Shown: positions 9,913-18,251 of the stretch, piece by piece
Numbering within the stretch: the first letter of the stretch is position 1
How the letters are laid out: the number at the start of each line of letters is the position of its first letter
Source of the DNA: Pigoraptor vietnamica
Taxonomy: Eukaryota > Opisthokonta > Filasterea
Direction of reading: 5' to 3'
Assembly (NCBI GenBank): GCA_943704525.1
Contig: CALSCQ010001024.1
Coordinates: 1-28,634, forward strand
DNA: 28,634 nucleotides
Made by a program: the position numbers and the translations under genes
Notes under the pieces: generated by a model
What the model saw: only the letters and a program-made list of their open reading frames with translations
Database searches by the model: none
What the model was told of the DNA's origin: nothing

Positions 9913-10559
9913 TTTCACACAAAGCGACCCGCGGAAGCGCAGCGAGCCACCCCAATGAATGTAGAGAGAAAGAAGAAACTGCAACAAGGGAATAGAGCGC
10001 GCAAAGGGATTATGTCAAAAGAGGGATGCACAATCCACTCAGGCCCGGATGACGGATACTCCCACACAATGGCAATCGACCACTCTGACAACGTACCAAG
10101 TAAAACTTCGTCAAATTCAAAGATACTCGCTCAAGATTTTGATGAAAGACTTGCAAGAGATAGTAGAATATGGATGTGTTAAAGAAATGCGGGGATGGAT
10201 GGAGAGAGTGCTCAAAATACGACGCAAAGTGCGGCGGATGGTCTGTGCGAGAGGGCAAGGGGAGCGTTTGTTGATTGTTTTGGGCCGCGTCCCCCGCAAA
10301 AAATCAGCTGAGTGTGCGTAATAAAGCACCCGGACATCACCAAATAATTACGCATTTGTATAGAAAATATATGGAACTCAAAATGCAAAATAATCCACGA
10401 GTCCGTCTAAAAATTTGGGTGCTGGAAAATATGTGCCGCAATAAGGACGTCATGATATAATGACGTAGGTCGGATCCGTTACGACGCCGACATAAGGCCA
10501 TTTGTTGAGAAGCACCGCGAAAAACTCAGCGGAACGCACGCAAACGCCAAGCACAGCTA
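9913..10559. other. Spacer between IFT46 stop and ARP2 start
   Basis: 647 bp holding the ARP2 upstream region and the IFT46 3' region. The middle is A/T rich. A plus-strand open frame of 90 codons (10049-10321, lysine/arginine-rich and helix-like, with KILMKDLQEIVEYG) ends directly on an AATAAA (10320-10325). It has no recognisable homologue and could be chance, so it is noted but not called as a gene. No TATA box was seen at a sensible distance from the ARP2 start. Confidence 0.5.
10447..10466. promoter_or_regulatory. Inverted pair of ACGTCAT half-sites around GATATA
   Basis: ACGTCAT (10447-10453) and its exact reverse complement ATGACGT (10460-10466) flank a six-base GATATA core. The arms are CRE/ATF half-sites. 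The element lies 94 bases beyond the IFT46 stop and 535 bases upstream of the ARP2 start, so it could belong to either gene or act as a small hairpin in the IFT46 3' untranslated region. Confidence 0.35.
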
Positions 10560-12500
10560 TCAGTCGACCGATCCCGCTGGCGAAGTGCTGCGAATCTCGA
10601 CACGGTCTGCAGAACGGGACAGCTTCTCGCCCTCCTCGGCCGCTTCCTTTTGCTTGAAGTGCTGCGAGTTCTTGAACTCGGAGAAGAGTGAGAAGAGGAT
10701 GTGGAGCGACTCGATCTTGCTCTTGTAAACGGGTATGTCGAGAATGGAGCACACAATCTCGACGTACTGCTTGATGTCGATATTCAAGTCGGCCGAGGGC
10801 AACGACAGCTGTCAACGATAATAACAGGGCCGACGTCAGTAACCTGGAATGCAACTGCAAGCACACAACTTACGCGCAACGCGGCGGAATGTGCTGCAAA
10901 CCCACGACGAAAAGCAGACACCCACCATCTTCAACATCTCCTCAAACTCCGGAGGCCACTCCTGCATCAGTGAGTCAATGTCCGGCATCCGCTTGGCATA
11001 GTTGACCGTTGCCGCGGGCTTTTGTCGGTGCAGTTCGGCGATCGACTTGATCCAACCGTCGATTTGCCGCGGGTTCTTCTCCGCGTGCTCAAGGGACCGC
11101 ACGGACATGGGCTGCGCGCTCGCCTGCTTGAGGAGCGTGCGAAGCTGGAGGTCCAACACCGTGGGATCCGACTGGTTCGCGCACGGCTCGTCCAGCACCG
11201 TCAAGCCCAGCTGCGACGGCTTGTCGTCAGGGCGGGAGACCTTGACGAACGCGTCAATGTCGCCGACGGCGGGAATAAAGTCGGGGATGAACGGGCGCAG
11301 GCGGTGGTCGAGCTCGAGCGAGATGGGCATGTAGCGCGTGATGTACTGAAAGAGCTCCTTGATCTCGGAACTGACGGGGAGGTGCTTGTACTCGTCGGGA
11401 TCGTAACCCCTGAAAGGGGACGGAGGCGGGCGGAAGTTAGCCGAGAAACAGACAAATGTGCGGGGCGCAAAACGTGAATGCGAGAAACGGACAAGTGTGC
11501 GGGGCGTAAAACGCGAATGCAGCACTATTGTTCAGACAAGCAATGATGCGACTGACAGATCGGCACAACACAGTCCACGCCACCTCCACGCACACCACCC
11601 ACAGTGCTGCAAAGCGGCGGCGCTTACTTTTCAACAGGCTGGTTCTTGGGCTCCCCCTCGTCGTCCCCATTGCCTTCGTCCTCCGACATGTGTGAGCGCT
11701 GCGAGTGGTTCCCTTCTTCTTCCTCCTCTTCCTCCTCATCGCGCTCGTCCCCGCGATACATGCCGGCGTGTCCGCGCTGTCCGTGCCCCGGACCCGGCCT
11801 CTCGGATCCCTTCGGACGGGAGGGCATCTGCACACACACAAGGGCACAAATCACGCGATGAGAACGGAGCATAGCATTTCCGTGAAAACCGCGATTGACT
11901 CGCGCGAAACACAACGTCTGAACACTCAACGTTTCATTTCCCCCCTCCCTTCCAACATTGCCCTCAAGAATTGAAATCGCACCTTCGGCATGTCGTCGTC
12001 TTCTTCCTCGCCGTAGTCGTCCTCGTCTTCATTGTCGGACATGGGCTCGGGCGGCGTGTCCCCGCGCATGTTGTGCCGTGCTGTGTTGCGATGCCCCACT
12101 CAGTGGCACGAATACGTACACATAGAGGACTCGAAAAGCGAATCGCGCGCGCAAAAAAAGGCGCCATTTGTAAATAAAACGCAATAAAACGACATTGCGG
12201 TGCCTACCCTTCCCGCCGTCGCCGCCGTGCCCGTGCCGTCCCCGCGGAGCCTCGTGCTTTTGCATGGGACTCGAAGAGGAGCTCATAATGTCATCCCCTT
12301 CACTCACATCGACCGCTTCGTCAAAGGGCTGGTTGGTGACAACCTTCGACTGCGACTCGATGTAATATAATAATGAGACGAGGCGTAAATACAGGCACTA
12401 TTGGCATGTACTGATGTGTAGGGCAGTGGCCGCGCCAACACACCTTCTTCTTGTCGCTCCTGCGGAATTCAATTTCGTCGTCGTCATCGCTTCCGAACAT
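10560..12500 (-). CDS. IFT46: Intraflagellar transport protein 46 (IFT-B complex)
   Basis: IFT46 is a core IFT-B subunit; in Chlamydomonas it is needed to bring outer dynein arms into the flagellum. Six minus-strand exons: 12500-12444, 12349-12208, 12080-11983, 11827-11628, 11409-10926 and 10808-10560 (stop TGA 10562-10560). Introns are GT-AG and phases agree, giving 409 aa. The first about 165 residues are low-complexity and acidic (MFGSDDDDEIEF, DEDDYGEEEDDD, a run of Glu), as is usual for the family. The conserved domain starts at GYDPDEYKHLPVSSEIKELF and continues with FIPDFIPAVGDIDAFVKV, LDEPCANQSDPTVLDLQLR, MPDIDSLMQEWPPEFEEML, ILDIPVYKSKIESLHILF and SEFKNSQHF, all typical of IFT46. The acceptor at 12350 is chosen as the nearest CAG; one six bases upstream (after GAG) would add two residues. 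The gene diverges from the secretory-protein gene to its right. Confidence 0.97.
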
Positions 12501-12610
12501 TTTCGCCGAGAGGGACTGGGGATGCCCCCCTTCCCCCGCTGGCGCGCTCTGAACGGCTCGCGATCACACTGTCTTTCCACGCAAAATCGCCGCGCACAGC
12601 TCGGAACACC

Positions 12611-12622
12611 GTAACCGGCAAT
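12611..12622. promoter_or_regulatory. X-box-like motif upstream of IFT46
   Basis: GTAACC followed directly by GGCAAT fits the RFX consensus (GTNRCC, 0-3 bases, RGYAAC) except for the last base. It lies 111 bases upstream of the IFT46 start codon. RFX factors control ciliary genes in animals and some relatives. A single near-match in 500 bp can arise by chance. Confidence 0.35.
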
Positions 12623-12972
12623 TCAAACTCGCAGTCTATGAGCACACGTCGGCGCGAATATCGCAACTCAGAAGGGGGGAATAAATGGCGTAAAAAACGG
12701 AGGCAGGGAACTCAAACGGCGATCTTGTTTCACGCCGGCCGCGAAGTGGCTAATCGTGCTGAGTATGGGCTCACTATGGTCGCTCAAATATTTCAATCCC
12801 CTGCATTCCATTGGTCACGTGATGGTCTACCGAGATCTCGGCAGAAGCTTAACTGAGGCACGTGCCGGCAAGGGTGCGTTCCGTGGGTGTGTTGCCCTAG
12901 CCACAAAAACTGCTGTCTTCATTTTCTCGTTTAAGAGAACTCGTGTCGGAGACATACCGTAACTTACGAGAG

Positions 12973-12980
12973 TATATATA
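12973..12980 (+). promoter_or_regulatory. TATA box for the secretory-protein gene
   Basis: TATATATA lies 46 bases before the ATG at 13027, leaving a very short 5' leader. No comparable element is seen at the starts of the other genes, which fits a strongly or inducibly expressed secreted product. Confidence 0.55.
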
Positions 12981-13026
12981 CTATCTTGCCACGTAGAGAT
13001 ATACCGTAGCGTCGTGATCTGAGAGA

Positions 13027-13321
13027 ATGGCGTCTCTGTCGGTGCGGGCGGCCGCGCTTGCGGCGGTCGTCGTCGCGTTCCTTGCGTTTGCAGGGACAGC
13101 GGAGGCCGGTTATTGCAGCTGCGGCTATGGGCAGTGCTGCGGCGGTTTCTTCTCGACGTGCTCCGTGTGCTACAAGGGTAAGAGCATGCCTGCTCTTATG
13201 CGGCGACTTGCGATTGTGATATCGATTCAGTATTGAGCAATTCCTATTTCTTGGTACAGGGGACTGGTATGGGCCGTATCTCACGAGCTGCACTTCTGGT
13301 GAGTTTCAGTCGTCGACGTAA
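13027..13321 (+). CDS. Small secreted cysteine-rich protein, possibly truncated at the 3' end
   Basis: The ATG at 13027 opens a classic signal peptide (MASLSVRAAALAAVVVAFLA, likely cleaved after TAEA), followed by a Gly/Cys/Tyr-rich mature part: GYCSCGYGQCCGGFF, STCSVCYK, then GDWYGPYLTSCTS, with seven cysteines in about 35 residues. Exon 1 is 13027-13177; a GT-AG intron (13178-13259) leads to exon 2 at 13260. Exon 2 either reads on to the stop TAA at 13319-13321, giving 70 aa, or is spliced at the good donor GTGAGT at 13299, in which case the rest of the gene is missing because the T run follows about 110 bases later. The splice phase there does not fit the phosphatase exons downstream, so the two are not one gene. 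Such peptides may be extracellular matrix or defence products; no family is recognised. Confidence 0.55.
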
Positions 13322-13409
13322 TCGAATTGGGGGAGTGTGAAGTGCCGGCGCTTGAAAGTTCCGTTGAGGTTGTCTTGCAATTTATTTTTGAGGTAGAACT
13401 TCAGGCTAT

Positions 13410-13410
<1 letters not shown>

Positions 13411-13469
<59 letters not shown>
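13411..13469. repeat. Uninterrupted run of 59 T
   Basis: This is by far the longest homopolymer in the window. It separates the 5' end of one gene (secretory protein, to its left) from the 3' end of another (HAD phosphatase, to its right), both incomplete or possibly so on the side facing the run. It may be a retroposition tail, a genuine poly-T tract where a circle closed, or a false assembly join. Confidence 0.95.
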
Positions 13470-13471
<2 letters not shown>

Positions 13472-13518
13472 GAGTCTCTTCGTCCAATCTAAGCGCCCTT
13501 ATGACCATCAATTGACAG

Positions 13519-14136
13519 GATCATTGCTGGCGACGATCCGCGCGTTGCACGCGGCAAGCCGCACCCTGACATATTCCTCGCCGGCGCGTCTCTTCTTGGC
13601 GTCGACCCCTCCGAGTGCCTTGTGGTCGAGGATGCGCAGTGAGTCGTATTGCCATGCATGACATCATGCATGACATGTGTTGCGTCTCATGCTCCGCTAA
13701 CAAGCGTTCTTTCGTACTGCTTCGCCTGCTTCCATCGAAAGCTCCGGATATTGTGCCGGTGAGTGGTGCATGGTCGTGTTGACGTAGATCTTAATCGGCG
13801 ACTGTGTGTGTGTCATGTACCTATAGCATCGATGACTTTCTCTTTCGCAGGTGTTGCGGCGGGCATGAAGGTGGTCGTTGTTCCAGACGTCCGATTGGAG
13901 CGGACTCTCTTCCAAGACGCACATGCGGTGCGTCCCGCAATTTCCGCCCTGTTGTTGTGCGTGTATGCTGTGTGTAAAAGGATACTCTGACTGCGTGTGT
14001 GTGTGTGTTCGTGTACGTATTTGCGTGACGTGTGTGTGTGGGTGTGCGTGTGTATATGTGTGTGCAGGTTCTGAAATCGCTCGACGAGTTTGTGCCCGAG
14101 CACTTTTCGCTGCCACCTTACCCATCGACGACATGA
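13519..14136 (+). CDS. HAD-superfamily phosphatase (pseudouridine-5'-phosphatase/HDHD1-like), C-terminal exons only
   Basis: Four exons, 13519-13638, 13742-13758 (17 nt), 13851-13927 and 14068-14136 (stop TGA), encode 93 residues in consistent phase. They match the C-terminal third of HDHD1/GPP1-type HAD hydrolases: [20 protein letters not shown] carries the motif III lysine, CLVVEDAHSG the motif IV acid, then [11 protein letters not shown] and [17 protein letters not shown]. The cap domain and motifs I (DxDGT) and II are absent; nothing between the T run and 13519 resembles them. The first exon needs two bases from an upstream exon, so a 5' part existed. As it stands the fragment cannot be catalytic. 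Its exons are well kept, so the loss looks recent or is due to where the sequence was joined. It faces the lipase gene tail to tail with only 59 bp between stops. Confidence 0.88.
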
Positions 14137-14195
14137 CATTCTCTATAAACACAAGCACAAATCTCCACAATTGAGCTATCGCCACTTTTAATGGC

Positions 14196-16656
14196 TCAAT
14201 TCTTCCACACTTCCGTGTCCGCGAGCGGCGCCTTTCCGTCCGCCATCAGCGGCTGCCTCAGCTCGTCCTGTTTGTTGGGCCCCGACGAAGATGACGACGC
14301 CGCACGCACGGAGCGGCGCGGCTGCTCGGTGATCCCGAACGAAGTCTGCGCAACCACCGGCGGCAGCGACTGCGACGGCACGTGAGCCTTGGCGTGGAGA
14401 GTGCTCGTCCCGACAGTGCCCCCGCCGACGTTCTGGACGACGAGCTCGAGCACGTCCTTGACTGTGTCGGGGAAGTGATCGCCTATCATGAGCGGGGAAA
14501 TGATGATCTTCGAAAAGCCCTCGCGGTCCGCCCACTCGGCGCGGTACGAGCGCCGGCGACCAAACGGAAGACGCCGCGAAGAGTCCGTCTTGACGAGATG
14601 GAGAATGCGACCGGGCATGTACATGCGCTCGCGGCGGGGCTCTTGCGCACGAAGGGCCTTGTAGCGCTGCAGAGTCGCGATGGGTTCGCTCTCGCGTGCG
14701 AGCTCGGGGTCTTCCGTGTTGACGGCGGCGTAGTCGGTGGTTTCCTTCGGATGCCCGACGATAAAGTTGCCGGCGATCACCTTCCACTTGGGACGCGGCG
14801 AAATTGCGAGCGCCTCCATCATGTCGTCGCGCATGCCCTCCGCGCTGTGAAACGACATGCGCGGGACGACGTCCTTCCCGACGACCAGCGAGATGCAGAA
14901 CTGCTCGGCGTACTTCGCGGCGGCCGCGTTCAACAGACAACCCGGCGGCGAATACGCGTAGCAGAACAGACCGGTGAATTCGGACCGCAGCAGCAGTGCA
15001 AGCAGCGTGCCCGTTCCGGCGCCGAGCGAGTGCCCAACGACCACCAGGCCGTATCCTGCGCAGGGGCTCCCTTCGCGGTAGAGGTCGGAGAGCACGCGAC
15101 GGTCCTCGAGGTCCTGCTTGATGCGCTGCGCCGCCTGCAGCATGCCCTTGTGCGCGTAGCACGGCTCTGACACGCCGGGTATCTCGATCGGCGTCTCGTA
15201 CGCCGTGAGATCCGTGAGGCAGTCGGCAAGGGACATGGTGCCGCGGACGGCGATCACGACGGTGCGACGCGCGTGGTCCACGCCCACGTAGTACGGCGTC
15301 TGGTAGAGACCGTTCAGGAAGCTCGCGTACACGATGTCGGCGTCGCCGAGGCCCGACTGCTTTTTCAGGGCGTCCAAGTTGCACAGGCAGCAGTTGTCGC
15401 CGGAAATCGGCACCGCGGACGTGCCACAGCACCCGCCCGTGCAGCAGCGGCAGTCGCAGACGTTCAGGCGCGGCACACCGGTGCACGGGTGCATGAACAC
15501 AAACAGGGGCCAGCCGTAAACGGCGAGCGCGTACTTGGCAAAGTAGTCGATTTCGAGGAGATCTAGCGCCTCGACCGAGTCCTTCGTGTCGAGGGCCTTG
15601 GCGTTTTCGGTTGACTGGTGAAAGCGACCGCTCGACGTCGTCGCGACCGACGCACGCAGCTGCTCGTCGTGCTTCTGCGCCTGACGCAGGAGAATGAGGC
15701 CCGCGATGAAGTCGGAGGGAACAATGTCGAGGTTCTTGAAAAAGTCGGCGAAAATGTTCGACACCTCTGCGTAGACAAGGCGCGACTCCTTCCCGACGCC
15801 GGCGCACATGCAGCACGAGCGGCAGTTCTCCTCCCACACGCGATGGTATTCCTCGCCCTGACGGAACTCCATCAGCTTGTCGTGCGTCGTCGCCTTCCCT
15901 CCGATGGGGTCGAAGAAGAAGTACGTCACGATGAGGTAAGAGCCGATGAAGATCCAGTTGCTAATCACCGTCCCCTTGAGCGCACGCAGCGGCGTCGAGT
16001 GAATCGAGTCGCACTCGAACCCGCGCGCAAACACCCAGTACGTCCCGAGACATGCCCAGAGGATTTCGAGGAGGTAGAGGACGACGGCGCAGTAGAGGAT
16101 CGAGGGGACGTGGTGGCGCAGACGCGTTTGCATGATGCTCCCCTTGCGCGAGTGGTGAATAAGCGCCATGTCGAGCAACATCGACACGCCGTACACGCCG
16201 ACGGCGCCGGAGAGGTATATCCTGAAGAAGAGATGGCCATCCTCGCAACCGTCGTCGAATTTCACGACCGAGAGAATGACGGCGTACGCGGCGCACCTGA
16301 AAGCGACAAAGAAATCGCTACTCTCAGCGCCGATCGCTCGAAAGGACAAATATTCGACGGCACGCACACACGCGCGCACACGCATATACGCACTAGCGCA
16401 CGCACTGGCGCATCACACACACACCACACGCACACACACACACGCACACGCATATACGCACTAGCGCACGCACTGGCGCATCACACACACACCACACGCA
16501 CACTCTCTCAGACACACACACGGTACACGCGCACACACAAAAACACACAAGGAAGACTCACCACAGCGAGCGGAGGACGAGCCCGATAATGCCCGGTATA
16601 ACAAAGTCGTCGGTCGCGCACTGCCACCGCCGCCCAAACAGAACGAGGGCCGGCAT
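14196..16656 (-). CDS. DAGL: sn-1-specific diacylglycerol lipase (DAGL)
   Basis: Membrane serine lipase that releases the sn-1 acyl chain of diacylglycerol to give 2-monoacylglycerol. Two exons: 16656-16562 and 16296-14196 (stop TGA 14198-14196), with a 265-nt intron, giving 731 aa. The start [20 protein letters not shown] parallels the animal DAGL start. Four hydrophobic segments follow (about residues 18-45, 70-90, 108-135 and 155-175), then [14 protein letters not shown] and the cysteine-rich DNCCLCN insert. The catalytic serine is in [10 protein letters not shown] (S455), the aspartate in VVGKDVVPR (D507) and the histidine in IGDHFPDTV (H639). The 52-residue Ser-Asp spacing equals that of human DAGL-alpha. 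The C-terminal tail is short, as in DAGL-beta, with a basic-serine stretch. The start codon is head to head with the dynein gene. Confidence 0.97.
16376..16504. repeat. 68-base minisatellite unit, two copies, in the DAGL intron
   Basis: The unit starting GCACACGCATATACGCAC is present at 16376-16443 and again from 16444 (61 bases matching). It sits in an AC-rich (GT in gene sense) intron. The units are identical where they overlap, pointing to a recent duplication. Confidence 0.9.
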
Positions 16657-17271
16657 GGCCGCAACTCAGAAGCGCGAGGGGCTAAGAGATCCCCTCATGC
16701 GCCGTACTGGGACGTGTGGAGAGTGTGGGCAACGTTCGGTTAACAATAGGCTCCGCAACTGCGTTTGCGCGTTGTTTTTTGGCAGCCAGCTGCAGGGTAA
16801 GGTGGGAGTTAGACCGAGAGCTAATTTGCGCAGAATATACGAAAGCTCGGCAGAATTAATATCATCCGAGAACTCGGGTAAAATCCAATACCCTGCGGTT
16901 GCCCTTGACGACAACGGCTGGCCCATCTGTGCAAGCGACTTTGAAAAAATACGGAGAAATGCCGCGCACATCACTTTAATCTCTCAACCGTTTGCGCTGT
17001 CTCTTTCGAGTCTCGGCACCGTTCGCCTCGTTTCGGATAGAAGTGTTCGCACGGCTTTATATGCTGCGACGGTGCGCGGCAACATCATTCGCGCTGGTTT
17101 CATAACGTTGGAGCCGATCGTGGGCTGCTTAAAGTCGAACGGCGGAAAAGAGCGTCTGGGGCTGCGTCGCGAGCTCTATGGGGCTGAGGACCGTGTAGAG
17201 AGACGCGTGGAGGCGCAGCTGCGTGCTCGCTTGGGAGAGGGGCGAAGGGGCGCCCTGTGCTCGTCGGCAGA
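16657..17271. promoter_or_regulatory. Head-to-head upstream region of DAGL (-) and dynein heavy chain (+)
   Basis: 615 bp separate the two start codons. The sequence is mixed in composition, without a TATA box. A single GGGCAAC resembling half an X-box lies near 16730, but without a partner. A plus-strand frame stays open through the region by chance; it has no recognisable domain and its codon use is unlike the genes. The region must hold both promoters. Confidence 0.5.
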
Positions 17272-18201
17272 ATGGAGCCGGACGGGCGCATTCGATGGAT
17301 CGAGAGTCGAGTTGTCTCGTCTCTTCGGCCACGACCAGACGATGTGAAGCACATGCTCAATGCAGAGGAGAGCAGGTGCGTGGACTGTGCGCGTGCGTCT
17401 ATTGTGTACGTGTGCACTTGTGTCGGTCATGTGGGAGTTGCGCTGTACATTGCGCAGCGCGCTGAAATATGTTGGAATGTCGGCGTGTTTTAGGTCACTT
17501 CTGCTCGAGTTTTTCACGTCGGAGACATGGAAGCGGCTGGTCGTGTACAGCGACGGCGAGCGTCTTGTTGCGACGACGAATCTCCCCGCCCATTTGCCGC
17601 ACAAAGGGGTGATATTCCTCAAGGTGCGCGATGTGGCCATCACCGACGACAACATCAACGAGGAGGTGCAGTCGTGCGATCTCGTTCCGCAGTCGCTGCT
17701 CGAGTTGCACACGCTCGCACACCACGTGTACTTGCCGATGCTGTCGAACCCCGACAACCAGAGGGGATGGGAGGCCGACGCGCCAAAAATCATCGACTCG
17801 TGCCAAAAATTTGCGGCCGCCGCTTACGTTGCATTGGGACAGACGAAGGTGCGACCTTCTGATGAGTGTTGTTGTCGTGTAGAGGAATACTGTGGAAAAT
17901 GTGCGCGCGTGCGTGTTGGACTTTGTACGGACGTCAGAAGGGTTTGAGCGTGCATCCATGTCCGCGTGCTTTTGATCTCTCTCGCGTGTGCGTTTGCTTC
18001 TCCTCACACCACACTCGTGTCCGGACAGGGCGAGACGCTTCTTCCCATGCCACCGCCGGGCATTCTCCAGTATTTCGACGGCCCCGGCGCGAACGCTGCC
18101 GGCGACAAGCCAAAATCGGTGAAGGAGAAGGACCGCATTCACGTGCTCGAATCGACGGTCGTCACGTGGACCAAGCTGATCAAGGTGTGTGTGTGTGCGT
18201 G

Positions 18202-18251
<50 letters not shown>

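Larger units (their letters stand above)
12501..13026. promoter_or_regulatory. Divergent promoter region of IFT46 (-) and the secretory gene (+)
   Basis: 526 bp separate the two start codons. Visible elements are a near-palindromic X-box-like GTAACCGGCAAT (12611-12622), an ATTGG (CCAAT on the minus strand, 12810-12814) next to a TCACGTGA E-box palindrome (12815-12822), and a TATATATA (12973-12980). No supported gene lies inside; the small open frames are of chance length. Confidence 0.55.

Noticed and set aside
10049-10321. A 90-codon gene ending on AATAAA between IFT46 and ARP2
   Set aside because: No homologue, signal or promoter is recognised and the length is within chance; the polyadenylation-like hexamer alone is not enough.
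13027-14136. Secretory peptide and HAD phosphatase as one fused gene
   Set aside because: The donor at 13299 leaves one base, whereas the HAD exon at 13519 needs two, so splicing would shift the frame; the products also belong to different compartments.
16589-17347. A 252-codon plus-strand frame upstream of the dynein start
   Set aside because: It overlaps the DAGL first exon and the dynein first exon in other frames, has no recognisable domain, and its codon use in the middle is unlike the genes.
18185-18250. GT tracts as telomere or CRISPR-like arrays
   Set aside because: They are plain dinucleotide microsatellites inside introns, without spacers or telomere-type units.
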